Shown here one piece after another: positions 36,941 through 50,471 of a DNA stretch of 64,000 bases (the first letter of the stretch is position 1; every line of letters begins with the position of its first letter). Under the pieces are notes generated by a model. That model did not search any database. It saw only the letters and a list, made by a program, of their open reading frames with translations, and was not told the origin of the DNA. Source of the DNA: Cunninghamella blakesleeana (lineage: Eukaryota; Mucoromycota; Mucoromycetes; Mucorales; Cunninghamellaceae); assembly GCA_017871115.1 (NCBI GenBank), contig JAFCIZ010000001.1, positions 5,313,501 to 5,377,500 on the forward strand, read 5' to 3'. Position numbers and translations under genes: made by a program.

Positions 36941-38608
36941 ATGCAAGCTTCTACAAAGAAAAGTAAAGGAAATATTTCATCTGTATTTGGACAACTTGGC
37001 GGTGGCAAACCAACTCTCGCTCCATACTTTCTTGATATAAAGAAGCAACTCGTTCCTGGAGAAGAACAAAAAAAGAAAATCCAAGCATCTTATGAACGAT
37101 TGATCCAAGCATTTGAAAAAGAAAAAAAAGAAATCCATGAACGTGGCTCCAAAGTGATTCCTGAGGTCCATATCAATGATATCAAGAAAAATAATGGAAA
37201 ACTACCAGATGCTATTGCTCAACTCGTTAAAAAACGGGGTGGTTTAGTTGTTCGTGGTATATTAGAGCGAGATCAGGCATTAAAATACAAGAATGATATT
37301 AAAAATTATATTCAAGCTCATCGGGATGATATTACTGGTTTTCCTGAAGATAAACCACAAGTATGGGAATTGTATTGGTCTGCTTCACAAGTAGCTGCTA
37401 GAGCGAATGAAAATTTTAACACCGCTACACTCGCTTTAGGTCAATTATGGCATGCTGACCCTTCTACTCCTATTGATTTTACTAAAAATTTAACTTATTG
37501 TGATCGTTTAAGAATTCGTGAAGCAGGCGATTCAAGTTTTACTTTGGGTGAACACATTGATAGTGGTTCAGTTGAAAGTAAGCCATTTATTATATTATTT
37601 ATTATTATAGTATTTTATCGTGATGATCATTAAAAGAATCATTTTTATTCTAATATGCACCTCTTTCTTTCTTTCTTTCTTTTTTTTGCTTAGGGTGGGA
37701 AGATGAAACTTATAGAAAATGTTACCAAAAAATATTTGATGGCGAATGGGAAGTAAGTATCAAAATATTATTTTTAGAGCATTGCAATTTATCATTTATT
37801 TTTATTTATCCATTTATAAATTTCTTTGCTTTATTTTTTTTTTTTAAAAAAAAAAAATTAGGAATATGATGCTTTTGACGCTACTCATCGTGCAGAGGCA
37901 AAAATGATACTCCATGAATCACCAGGTGGCTGTAACATGGTAAGCATGGAGATAGTATATTAGAAATATTTACCAAATATAATAGAATAAAACTAATATA
38001 TATATTTTTAATTTTTATTTATAAAGTTTCGTAGTTTCCAAGGATGGATTGGTTTATCAGACATTGTTAAAGACGGTGGTCATATTAAGCTTTGCCCCTT
38101 ACTTAAAGAACAAACAGCGTATTATATGATGAAACCTTTATTAGAAGAATATATTAATGAACCTGATTTATTAGGCGCTTATCCTGGTCGATGTCATGAT
38201 ATTTCAAAAGAACATCATTCACCTATTGTTGATATTATGGTTTCTGCCCCTGATATACGATGTGGAGATGCCGTTTTTTGGCATTGTGATCAAGTCCATT
38301 CTGTAGAATCCGTGAATACTATGTCAACAGATTCAACTGTTTTATATATCCCAGCTACACCACTATGTAAAATCAATTCTGATTATTTAAAATTACAACG
38401 TGATGCCTTTGAAAAAGGTTTAACACCTCCTGATTTCCCTGATAATCATAGTGAACAAAACTTTAACGATCGTATTAAAGTGGAACATTTGAACGAACTT
38501 GAAAAGATTGGTATGGGTTTCCAACGGTTTCCTATTTTTGATCACGAGTCTTTAACTCCTGGTCAGCTTCAAGCTATTAAACAACATAATGAAATCCTTG
38601 GTATATAA
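36941..38608 (+). CDS. DUF1479 family protein, putative Fe(II)/2-oxoglutarate-type oxygenase
   Basis: Four exons (36941-37577, 37694-37752, 37862-37939, 38027-38608) give 451 residues, the normal length for fungal DUF1479 proteins. Typical segments are KKRGGLVVRGIL, a QLWHADPSTP block, GEHIDSGSVERWED with a candidate H-x-D metal pair, FRSFQGWIGLSD, and a distal histidine in FWHCDQVHSVESVN. The arrangement resembles the double-stranded beta-helix of Fe(II)/2-oxoglutarate oxygenases, but the reaction is unknown. Neighbouring fumarylacetoacetase does not obviously share a pathway with it. Confidence 0.85.
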
Positions 38609-39398
38609 AAAATAACAGTAACAATAATTCCATGGATTTTTTTATTTTAAAATGTAAAATAAAAAATAAAACGTTGTATTCATCTAAATAATATTTTAAA
38701 TTGGAAACAAATAAAGTTTAAATATATTTACGCATAATATAAAAATGTTATTACAAAGAAATAAAATATTATACTTTATAGGTCATTTTTTGAAAGCCAC
38801 TCTAAACTTATATACGTATACGGATAATATCCGTAATTTATTTTATTTTTTTTAAACATATGCAGCTACTTATAATTTAATACGCATATGTTAATTATCG
38901 TATTTTCTGAGATTAAGTTTTATAATCTTTAAAAAAGGGACAAAAATATATTTAAACTTCAGACCTAGGATGTCTCGGATATTGTCCTAGTTCGGATGAA
39001 AAATCAACTTTAAAAAAAATGACATTTGTATAAATCCGAGATCCCTTTTTTTTCTATTCTTACATATTAAAACATATTATATATAATTCTAAATGATTTT
39101 TTCAAACTTATAAAATTTATTTAATAAAACCAATAAAAATTATTATAATAGAATAGCTATTTATTACTAAAAAATAACATATATAGAGATATGAATATTG
39201 TTAATTTATACCCAAAATTAATCCGAGTAAGTTATATGGAGTTTTAATTTTCTCACGATGATTTTTTTTTAAATAATCCTAATGCATTTTTTTTTTTTTT
39301 TCACTCTTTCTTTTCCTTTTCCTTTTTTTTTTTTAATACAATAAATAATTTATATTATTTTTTTCTATAATACATATACACATATATAAACTTTCAAT
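38609..39398. other. Intergenic region with short inverted repeats
   Basis: 790 bp between DUF1479 and fumarylacetoacetase. It contains a small palindrome at about 38812-38836 (TACGGATAATATCCGTA core) and an 8-bp inverted pair TCTCGGAT / ATCCGAGA at about 38973 and 39038. A long pyrimidine tract (39288-39335) precedes the fumarylacetoacetase start. No gene seen. Confidence 0.55.
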
Positions 39399-41290
39399 AT
39401 GGTTCTCTCTAGCTTTATTAATGTAGAAAAGGATTCACATTTTCCTATTCAAAATTTACCATTTGGTATCTTCTCTACAAAAGAAAAGGTAATTTATAAA
39501 TAATATCAAACAGAAATAATAACAATACTAAACACGTATTATTTTAAATAAGTACTAATACTAAATTAATATATATAGGTTCAACCTAGAGTTGGTGTTG
39601 CTATTGGTAATCAAATCCTTGACTTATCTGAAATCGCCAAAGCTGGTCTTTTTGATGGTATCGATGGTTTAGAAGATCCCGTTAGTGTTTTCAGCCAGGT
39701 AAGAATAATAACCATATATATATGAGCGTGTATAGAAAGGGGAAAAGAGATATAAGAAAGGGTACAGCTTGTCTATATATATAAATGAGTGTAGAGTGAT
39801 ATATTATTATTATTATAAAAATAAAACATTAGCTGATTTTTCAATATTATTATTTACTTTTATAGCCTACTTTAAATAAATTTATGGAATTCGGTCGTCC
39901 TGTATGGAGAGCTACAAGATTACAAGTTCAACAACTTTTAAATGCCAATGAAGCACGTCTTCGTGATGATAAAACTTTACTTGAAAAGGCTATCGTCTTA
40001 CAATCTGAAGCTCAACTTCATTTACCTGCCCAAATTGGTGACTATACTGATTTCTACTGTTCTCGTGAACATGCTACAAATGTTGGTATTATGTTCCGTG
40101 GAAAAGATAATGCTTTACAACCTAACTGGCTTCACATCCCTGTCGGTTATCATGGCCGTGCTTCTTCCGTCGTAGTATCTGGTACAGATATTGTCCGTCC
40201 TTCTGGTCAACGTATCACTCCCGCTAATAAAACCCAACCTATCTTTGCTCCTTGTTCTAAACTTGATATTGAACTTGAAGTTGTAAGTTAATATAAATAA
40301 AAATAATATAGATACTTTACATTTGTGCATGATTTATTCATATAACTTAATCATATATATATATATATATATATATTATACTTGTATTTTTATAGGGATG
40401 GTTTGTTGGTAAAGGCAATAAATTAGGTCAACGTATTGATATTGCTAATGCCAAGGAACATATCTTTGGTATGGTTATTATGAATGACTGGAGTGCTCGT
40501 GATATTCAAGCTTGGGAATACGTACCTTTAGGTCCTTTCTTGGGTAAAAACTTTGGTACCACTATTTCTCCTTGGATTGTTACTATGGATGCTCTTGAAC
40601 CTTTCTTAGTGGATGGTCCTTCTCAAGCTTCTCCTGAACCTTTACCTTATTTGAAAGAATCTCAACCTTCTGCTTACGATGTTAAATTAGAAGTCCAATT
40701 AAAACGTAAGTATTATTATCATTATTATTATTAATATATATAAATGTATGTATGTACATGTATAAATACTATACATTGACATTTATTGATTTTCTTTTCT
40801 TTTTTTTTTTGTTTTATATTTGATTTTAATTAGCTGCTGAATCCAATAAATTCCAAACCGTTGCTACTTCAAATCTTAAATATATGTACTGGTCAGTCAC
40901 TCAACAATTAGCTCATCATACAGTGAACGGTTGTAATATGAGAGTTGGTGACATGTGTGGTACTGGTACTCTTTCTGGACCTGTAAGTTATTTTTCATTT
41001 TAAATAATAATAGCAAAATAATTCGTATTAGATAAAGGAAAAACAAATGTATTCATTCTTCATTTCAATCTTACTTTTAAAAAACACTATAGGCCGAATC
41101 AGAATACGGTTCTTTCTTAGAATTATCTTGGAACGGAACAAAGAAACTTGCTCTCGAAGATGGTAATGAACGCGTCTTCTTAGAGGATGGTGATGAAGTT
41201 AATTTAACTGGCTATTGTGATTCTGCTGAAGGTTATCGTATTGGTTTCGGTGATTGTCGCGGAAAGATTTTACCTTGCCCATACCAATAG
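39399..41290 (+). CDS. fahA: Fumarylacetoacetase
   Basis: Six exons (39399-39488, 39579-39698, 39866-40282, 40396-40705, 40834-40982, 41093-41290) give 427 residues, the family length. An N-terminal SH3-like domain ([26 protein letters not shown]) precedes the catalytic beta-roll: [20 protein letters not shown] with the catalytic Asp/His region, [30 protein letters not shown] metal ligands, [20 protein letters not shown] and [12 protein letters not shown]. The enzyme hydrolyses fumarylacetoacetate to fumarate and acetoacetate, the last step of tyrosine catabolism. No other gene of the pathway is adjacent. Codon use looks more biased than in neighbours, suggesting good expression. Confidence 0.96.
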
Positions 41291-41556
41291 ATTCTATGAT
41301 ATAGAAATATATGATTTTTTTATAAATATATATATTTTAAAAAATAATAATAATAAGAACATATCGTTTGATTTATTCATTTTTTATTCAATTGTAACAT
41401 ATAAAATATTCCTTTGCATAATAAAAAAAAAAGTAAATTTTTTTGTGTCAATTTTTAAGACCCAGCTTTTTATTTCATTTTAAATATTGGCGTAGTCAAT
41501 TTTTTTTTTTTTCTTTCTTTCTCTCAACTATTTTGCACTCAATATATTTGGGTAAA

Positions 41557-44551
41557 ATGGAAGAATTTATTAACCATCAAATAGAGCTTGTTCAAGAAGA
41601 AAAACGTATTGATGTGGAAGAAACACAAAAATTATTATCAACTTTCACTCCTTCACAACTTCAAAAACGTGGCGTGGCATTACTTGGTCTCAGAGTAACA
41701 GGTACGGAAGAGTGATATGAATAAATAAGTGTGTATATATTTTATTATATATAATAATTTAATCATATATACTTATTAATAACAGGAATGCGTACTGGCC
41801 TTGGTGGTAAAAGGTAAAAATGTTAATGATGACAATAAAAGAATACAAATAAGGTTAAAAAAAAGCTCATAATAGCAATTATAAAAATATATTACTATTC
41901 TAGTTTAGTAGACTTGGAACTTGGATATACAAATAAAGAATCAACCATGTTTCCAACACATAAAATCACAACTGGAGATATAGTTGGATTAGAAGAATAT
42001 AAAAAGGATAAAAAAGAAAAACCATCCAAGTCAAAAGAAAACTTATGGTCTGGTGTAGTATTACGAGTAACTGACACAAAAATAACGCTAACTTTATCTC
42101 AAGACGATGAACTACCACCTGAAATACAAGATCGGTGTCAAATGTAAAAAAGAAAAGAAGCCAGTGACATGTATACATATATAGGAATGCATGTGAATAG
42201 CAATTTTTATATTAATGTTTTTATTTTTCTTCTCTCTCTTTCACTACATTTTCTTATTCTAGCGTCAAACTTGCAAATAATGTCACTTATGAAAGAATGA
42301 TTAAGACATTGGAACAACTTAAAATCCACGCATTAGAAGGATCATCACCATTATATCAAGTATTATTAGGTCAGCAACGTCCTTCCACAGTAAAACAAAT
42401 AGATGACTTGGAGTTTTTTGATAATACATTGAATGATTCTCAAAAAGATGCCGTACGATTTGCTTTGGGCTCTCAAGATATTGCACTTATTCATGGTCCC
42501 CCAGGGGTCAGGTCACAAATATATAAATAAAGAGAATAGGAATGGAGTTGATTTTTAAAAAAAGGATAATAAAAGGGATGAATTTGGGAAATAAAAGCAC
42601 CATTATTCATACTTTTTTTTAATATTTCATTATATATAGACTGGTAAGACCTATACACTAGTTGAAATTATTCGTCAATTATCAGTCAAACAAGGGAAAA
42701 AAGTACTTGTATGTGGGCCATCGAATATATCAGTAGGTAAAGTATGAAATATAATAAGAAAAGTAAAAAATAAAAAAATAAAAAAGCGATTATAATTAAA
42801 TCTTAACTTCTATTATATTAGATAATCTTGTTGAACGCTTGGCTCGTCACCGTATGAACCTTGTTCGTGTTGGTCATCCTGCCCGTATCTTACCTACAGT
42901 TTTGGAGCATTCTTTGGATATTATCACGCGTACATGTGATTCAGGAAAAATCATTGCTGATATTCGAAAAGAAATGGACGATAACTTAAATAAAGTTGGT
43001 AAATCAAAAAATAGGACAGAAAGAAGAATGCTCTATGGTGAAATCAAAGAATTACGTAAAGATTATAGAATTAGAGAAAGAAAAGTTGTGGATGAAGTCA
43101 TTACTGGTGCTCAAGTAGTTATTTCTACATTAAATGGGTAAAAAAAAATAAACGAAATAAAATTAAAATTAAAAAATAATGAGCATAATACATACGTACC
43201 ATTAATATTAAATATATATATTGGCGGATTATTTTTATTTTTTATTAAAAAAAAAAATAGTTGTGGAAGTAAAACAATGATGAAACGTGAATTTGATGTA
43301 GTTATTATAGATGAAGCAACACAGGCTCTTGAAGGTAATAATAATAAACAATAAATAGAAACATATATATATATATATATATATATACTTAAAGAGACAA
43401 AAATATAACATGAAAATCTAATATAAAACTTAATATTTAATCTTTTATTTTATTATTATATTAGCGGAATGTTGGATTGCGTTACAAAAAGGAAAAAAAG
43501 CTATTCTTGTAAATGACGATAATAACAATAGTACAATTAAAAAAAAAAAATTAAAAGGATTAAATAGTAACATATTATTTATTTTATTTTTACTTATTTA
43601 TTCTAATGCATATTTTTATATCAATTAGGCAGGAGATCATTTACAATTACCCCCAACAATCAAAACTCCCATAAAATTAAAGGATAACAATATAATCAAA
43701 AAAAAGAGTGGACTGTCAACTAACATAGATCTTTCAACCACCTTATTTGATCGATTATTATCTATGTATGGGAACAAGATTAAGAAAATGCTCGTTGTAC
43801 AATATCGGATGAATGAAAAAATCATGCAATTCAGCTCCAAAGAACTCTATGATAATTTACTTGTAGCTGACCAGAGTGTTGCCACTCATTTATTACAAGA
43901 TCTTCCAAATATAGAATCCACTGAAAATACTGAAACACCTGTCGTTGTTATCGATACAAGTGATACTGGGTTAGGGCATGAAGTAACAGATGATGATCAA
44001 GAAGAACAAAGTAAAGCTAATGAATTAGAAGTTTCTTTAGCAGTGCATCATGTACAAGAATTAATCAATGATGGATTAAGTCAAGATCAAATTGGAATTA
44101 TTACACCTTACGCTGCTCAAGTATCTCGATTAATACGTGATATTCGTGATAAATGGCCACATGTTGAAATTGGTACAGTGGATGGATTTCAAGGACGTGA
44201 AAAAGAAGCTATTATTGTCTCACTTGTTAGATCAAATGATGATGGCCAAGTTGGGTTTTTACAAGAAAAACGTCGTTTAAATGGTAAAAAAAAAGAAATG
44301 GCATGGTCATTATTTTCATTTTTAACATAATTCTCACTTTCTAATTAAATTATTTTAATATTTGTGTATTTTTTTTCTTAGTGGCAATGACAAGAGCTAA
44401 ACGCCATTTATGTGTTATTTGTGATTCAGAAACTCTATCAGGAGCTAAAAGTGGTGGTACATCTGGAAGATTTGATGGTGGATTTTTAAAACGGTGGATG
44501 GAATGGTTATCTGAAGAAGCTGATGTAAGATTTAGTGAATTTATTATTTAA
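41557..44551 (+). CDS. SF1B DNA/RNA helicase, IGHMBP2/Hcs1 (DNA polymerase alpha-associated helicase A) type
   Basis: Ten exons (41557-41701, 41786-41813, 41904-42143, 42263-42506, 42640-42736, 42822-43137, 43261-43334, 43465-43508, 43629-44283, 44382-44551) give 670 residues. The N-terminal OB-like domain (LGLRVTGMRTGLGG) is followed by Upf1-like helicase motifs: QKDAVRFAL (Q motif), GPPGTGKT (Walker A, split by intron 4), VCGPSNISVDNLVERL, DEATQALE (motif II), ILAGDHLQLPPT (motif III), QYRMNEKIM (motif IV), GTVDGFQGREKEAI (motif V) and VAMTRAKRHLCVI (motif VI). It ends soon after WMEWLSEEADVRF, as in Hcs1, without the R3H and AN1 domains of human IGHMBP2. The intron-4 donor is GTCAGG, weak but fixed by phase. 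Confidence 0.92.
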
Positions 44552-44705
44552 AAGAAATAAAATATGAACACCTTTTTTTTTTTTTGATAACTATATATGT
44601 ATGATTTCAATAAAGTACAAATATATTTTAATTTTATTTTGTCAATACAATATGTATAAATGTTAATAAACAAGTCTATAAATTTATATATAAAAAAAGG
44701 TGTAG

Positions 44706-45527
44706 TTAAATAATGAATTTTTGTTTTTTATTTGGTGTTGTATTATTATTATTATCATTATTGCCATTTATTGATGATTGATCAGATCCAGCTGGAATTG
44801 CTGATGTATTATCCGTTGGTAAAATTGTATCGGTGGTTGTCATATTTTCTTTAGTTGTATTTTCAGCAGCTTCAACAGAGGCAATCACTATAAAATAATA
44901 AAAGCATTAATGATTATTATTTTTATTAGCATTGGAATGAGTATTTATATAAATATACATATATTCAGTGATATTATTTAATATATAATATCTATTTATT
45001 GTTTATTATTATTTACATTTATCCAAATAGTCATCTTCAACATCGTCTTGATACATTTGTTTATGTTTTTCATCTAGTTTTAACAAACGAATTTCATTAC
45101 GTAAAGATTCGGGTACTGGGGAATTTGTTTCCAATAAATGTAGAAGTTCCGTTAAAAGTTTAATTTTATATTGTATATGGTCCTTATAATCGTTGTATTC
45201 CGATTTTAACCAAATTAAATGCAAACCTTCAGAACCAAAAACAACCCACATAAGATATTCTAAAAAATAAGGCATATGCTTTTGTTGTTTAAAATGATAA
45301 GCTGCTGAACGAACGTCTGTATTCGCTTGAATAGTAGCCATACGACGTTGTAGTTGTTGTTGTTGATTGTAAAATAAAATTGAGGATTTTTTTTTAAATA
45401 GCTGATTACTGATATTGTTTTGTTTGATGAGTGACATGGAAAAAATAGATCGTGTATTCATTTTTAATGGCAGTGTCGTAATACGGGCTGAAGAGTTTAT
45501 TATATTATTTAACTTTAGAAGAAACAT
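44706..45527 (-). CDS. Unknown protein, probably mitochondrial, with one hydrophobic segment
   Basis: Two exons (45527-45017 and 44887-44706) give 230 residues. I do not recognise the family with confidence. The first about 65 residues are basic, Ser/Asn/Gln-rich and free of acidic residues, like a mitochondrial presequence; internal ATGs at residues 23 and 63 are alternative starts. Residues about 85-105 (PYFLEYLMWVVFGSEGLHLI) are hydrophobic and could be one membrane segment or a buried helix, followed by a charged coiled-coil-like helix (YKDHIQYKIKLLTELLHLLE) and a low-complexity Asn/Thr tail. The shape is that of a small inner-membrane assembly factor, which is inference only. It is tail-to-tail with the helicase, 154 bp apart. 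Confidence 0.7.
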
Positions 45528-48500
45528 GTTGATCTTTTTTTTACTGGAATGAAAAAAAAAAATAGAATGAAAAAAAAATGACCCTTAAAATATAGAATTT
45601 TTTTTTATAATGGGTAAAAAAATAAATAAATGCGGAGTTATGTCAAAAAAAAATTTAAACACTTGTATATTCTACACCTAAAAAGTACGTTACTAACAAT
45701 TTATATTTCATTTGTTTATTTTCGATAAGTACAGATAGTCTATTTCATTTCTAATATAATTTCATGTTTAAATTTATCAAATAATATGTCCTCAAGAATC
45801 AAATATTATATAAATGACGGTAAACCAGAGTGGTGATTATTTTATACATATAAGGAAATAATAAAGTAACTGATCTAATGAATAAAAATATAGGCCAAAC
45901 CTATGCAAATTAAGTACTAGACATTTGTTTTATTATTAAATAGAAATTAAAATATATTAATTATAAAATGAATAAATATATGAATTGATTTTTTATATGC
46001 GTAATTCATTACTTTATATATATCAATCTTTCTCTTTATTTTATCTTGTTTCTTCTCATAAGATCTTAAGTTTTAAATAAAATACAAATTTTATTTTCTT
46101 ATAGTTTATCAAATAATGAATAAAAATTTGTGCAAATATATATTGAAAACATAATAATACTGAAATATTTATCGAACAATTTGTTTTTAATATCAATACT
46201 ATTGTTAAAAGATATGTAAAATGCAGAAAGAAAAAGATAAATTTGTACCAGAGTCCATTTTTTGGTATTAAACTATAATCTGGACAAAGTAAAAATAAAA
46301 AAGCAATAGTTAATAAATTAAAAATATTTTATCATATTTATTTGAATAGATTTACTTTTATATGTATATATATGAAAGATGAGGAACAAAAAAAAATTGC
46401 AGCAAAAAAATAATTTTTTTTTATTTTTTTTGAAAACCCCGCTATTTAAAAAATTTGTTCAACTTCTATGCCTTTTTTTATTTTTTCACCCCACCTCTTT
46501 CCTTTTTCACTTTTCCCTTTTCCTCTTTTTATAAGTTTACTAGATATGACTTTTTAATAATTTAATATTCCTTTATGAAAAAAATAAAAAGATCTTTACT
46601 GTATACTCTCCTTGAAGGCCACTTTTTAATCTTATTCTCCCTTTTTTTAAAGTTTTTTTTTTAACCACCACGCGTACCACTGCCACTATTATTGATACTA
46701 CACCTCTTTTTCCTTACTACTCCTCGTTATTTTTTTTTTATACGTATATACATTCTCCTTTATAACTCCTTGTAGAATAATAATAGAATAAACTTGGAAT
46801 TATCCTTTTATATATATATATATATATATGTTTATAATAAAAATATTATAAAGTAAGAAAAGGAATGAATAGACAAGTCATATTTAATTCTACCTAAGTA
46901 TTACTATATATCAAGTATTCATTATTCATTATTACTATTGTTACTATTACTATTATTATTATTATATATAAAAAAGAAATCAATTAATCTCCTATTGAAT
47001 GATTATCTCCTCTTTCGATAAGATTAAAGTTTATAAAAGAAGATCCTCGAAATTAAACTTAAGCCACATGGTATAAACAATATAAGGGAAATAAAAAACC
47101 AAAGTAAGGGAAATAATTATAATAGCAAAAAAAAGGGTAATATATCAATGATAAAATAATAAAAAGGAAAAATAAAAAGTTTAATTTCTATTACGTAAAA
47201 ACCAAGAACTTTTTTTTTTCGATCAATGGTTCATTAAATTAAAATTAGGGTTAATAAGATAAATGGAATGACAAGATTATATTTATTTAGATAACAAAAG
47301 GAGAATGCTGTGGTTATATTCAGATTATTTTTTTTTTTACCAAAAGACAAGTTTGTATATATGAATAAAAAATGAATCATCATAATTCTCAATCTCTTGT
47401 TTTGTATATAAAATAGTAGTGTATAATTAAAAAATGAAATCATATTAATAATAATCTTCTTATTCTTATTCTATTTTGATAATTATAATAATAACTTTTT
47501 TTTTTTAATTAGACTACTGTTTTTACCCCATAAAACGTGGAACAAGCTATTTATTTTCTCCCTCGTGGCACCATAAAAAAAGGAAAACCAAGGGAGATAA
47601 ATATTTATCCAGCGTCCTACCCTTTTCATTCCGCTAATCCCGAGATCTTGGTATATGCAAAAAAAAATAAGGTATTGATTTTATTTGATGTAAAAATAAA
47701 AATAAATATATAATAATAATGATAATGATAACAAGATAACAATAAAGGGAAAAATGATATCAAATTTTATTATCATTATTAATATTCTTATTAAATTTAT
47801 TTCTATTATTTTTAATAGATTTATTTTAGATAGGATAAATCATGATAAAAACGATCTTCAAACAATAAAGTAACAAACGTCATAAATAAATAAGTATAAT
47901 ACTTATTTGGAAAAGATGACACTTTTGTATAATAAAGATGCATGCATTTTAATTAAGAATAAAAAAAAAAAACTATAATCCATATATATACATTATGTTG
48001 TGTTCATAAACAAGAATTGTTATCACTTTTTTATTATTATGATGATTACAATTATTATATGATGTGCATTTTATTTTATTTTATTAATCCAGAAAATAGA
48101 TGGAGGAGCAGCTTAAAAAGGGTGCACTTCCGAGTATATAAAACAACGTCCAAGGGAGGAAAAACGTTTCTTCCAAAAAGATAAAAATAATATAATAATA
48201 ATAATAATAATAAAATTCGGGTTTTTAACTTTTTTTTTTTTGTTCCAAAATATTCCATCCATAGCGTAGTAACACAATGATTTTTAAAAATAACAAACAA
48301 GTTACCAAATGGTAACTTGATTTAATAAAGTAATTCTATTGTTATATTAATTACTATTATCCATTGTTTATTGTTTTATTATTATTAATAATGATAATAA
48401 GCATAAACATAATTATCTATGATAATGAAATAATCATGACTAAAATGTTTATAAATGAAATAAAATAGACTTTTAAATAAATTATCTCATGATTTTCCCT

Positions 48501-48787
48501 TTCAATCGTCATTCATTCATATCCTTTTTTTTTTTTTTTTTTTACTACTCTCCTTAGTGTACCATTATACTCCTTAATTGTTTGTTTCCTTTATTGATCA
48601 TTAATACACAAATATATGTAAAAAAAAAAAAGAGAGGGAAAAAAGTTTTAAGCAGCAAATACTAAAAAAACAAGATGAGAAAGGAGAAATGTGGTTTCAA
48701 TGCATGAAATAAACTTTATACATAATAAAACAATAACTTACATATATATAAATACTTTAATATATATAAAATTATATTTACAAATAC

Positions 48788-48788
<1 letters not shown>

Positions 48789-48831
<43 letters not shown>
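48789..48831. repeat. (TA)n microsatellite, longest in the window
   Basis: Uninterrupted TA dinucleotides over about 43 bp, flanked by further TA-rich DNA. Shorter arrays lie at about 12090-12121, 35645-35678, 40351-40377, 43366-43386, 46809-46829, 53857-53879, 54519-54539, 56253-56274 and 59485-59515, mostly in introns and spacers. Confidence 0.9.
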
Positions 48832-48841
<10 letters not shown>

Positions 48842-50280
48842 TTATAATAATATATATTTATATCAATGTTATTATTATTATTAGCAAGTAATCGTACCTT
48901 AAAACATCGTTTCCTCGGTCGGAGATGAAAATAAGAATGGTAGCAATAGTAGTAATAATATTAATTGTTACTTGAATTAAACTTTTCCCACTTTTTTTTT
49001 TTTTAAAGAAAAACCAGTCTGTGGGATTTTTCATTCTATACTTTATACTCACACTCCTCTTTTTTTTTAAAAAAAAAAAACAAGATGGGAAAAATAATAT
49101 GATAAACTTTTATGCAATAAAAAGAAAAAAATATAATCATCTTTTTCTTTCTTTCATTCACTTTCACTCCTATAAAGAAAGAGAACAAACTGTAGGATAA
49201 TTGCCCCTTAATCTTGTAAAAAAAAAAGATGAAGATTTGGATTTAAAAACCCGATATAAATCTTTAGGATTCTAATATGTACTATAAAAGTGTGTATTTT
49301 AATCATCAAGTGAAATAAAAAAATAATAATAATTCAATATACTAAAATAACAAAAGAAGGTAATAATAAAAAATAGTTATTTTAGAATATGACGAAGACT
49401 AATATAATTATATTTCGCTCTCTGTCTCTCTCGCGTGGCAAAAAGTAGTATTATGTATGTAGGTGTGTATATATATGTGGGAGAATGTGTGACATTAAAA
49501 AGATTTCAGTGGATAACAAAAATAAAATATAGGTGCGTACTACCACTGCCACGTTTTTTCTTTTTTTTTTTTTTTTTAAAATATAAATTCCAAATAGATG
49601 GTATACCTGTTATAGAAAAGCTTGGTAATAATAAAAAAAAACACATATTAGAATCGAAGGCATGATAAGTGTTACCATAGGAACCATATATGGTAGTCAT
49701 GTCCATTATTGGTTTGTATCGGGTTAATAAAAAAAAATTTTTTTTTGCCTCCTTTTTTTATAGAAATCCATACAAAACCCGTACATTATTTTTATTTATT
49801 TATTATTTTTGCCTAGCAAAAATAAATAAATCATAATAATCAATATACTTATTATACCTTATTAAAAGGAAATAATACCAAGAAATCAGAGTTGATAATG
49901 CAAATAAAGATCTTCGCCATTATTATTAATATTATTATTACTACTACTACTACTATCATTATTAATCGTGATATGAATAATATATGATAAATACATTATA
50001 TAAAAATAATTATATATTTATTTTTAGTGATAAAAATGAAATTATAAGGGTTTTTATATATTATTGGTTGATTGATTATATAATTTTTTTTAAATAAATA
50101 ATTATTTTTTTATGAATGGAAAGGAAGGAGATCTACTCAAAAAGTAAATTGATATATATAAAAAAAAAAAAAAACCTTAGGCCATGTGCCAATTCTAAAA
50201 TATTTTTATTTTAGAACCAATTATAAAAAAAGGAAACGGTTGAAAAAATTTTATCCGACTTAATTTTATGAGATAGAGAG

Positions 50281-50288
50281 TATAAATA
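50281..50288 (+). promoter_or_regulatory. TATA box of the Zn2Cys6 gene
   Basis: A consensus TATAAATA about 190 bp before the start codon, followed by a CT-rich initiator-like stretch (50305-50332) and long poly-pyrimidine leader. It is the clearest core promoter in the window. Confidence 0.6.
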
Positions 50289-50471
50289 GAATAGATTTTT
50301 ATATTCCCCCTTTCTTTTTCTTCTCTTTTACAAATCAATATCTTTTTTTTTTTTTTTCTAATTAAACAACCAAACTTATATCTATATATCTATATATTTT
50401 ATATCTTTTCCTTATATTTTATCTTTTTTATATTTTATCTTTTATCTATATATCCTTAAAAAAAATACAAT

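Larger units (their letters stand above)
45528..50471. other. 4.9 kb gene-free region upstream of the Zn2Cys6 gene
   Basis: By far the longest non-coding stretch in the window. All open frames here are short, hydrophobic and AT-driven, with no family resemblance or intron-consistent joins. It contains the promoter of the minus-strand 44706-45527 gene at its left end, pyrimidine-rich blocks (46480-46560, 46640-46760), several (TA)n arrays, a long (TA)n at 48789-48831, and a TATA element close to the right end. Such space is typical upstream of regulated transcription-factor genes. A non-coding RNA cannot be excluded. Confidence 0.6.
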
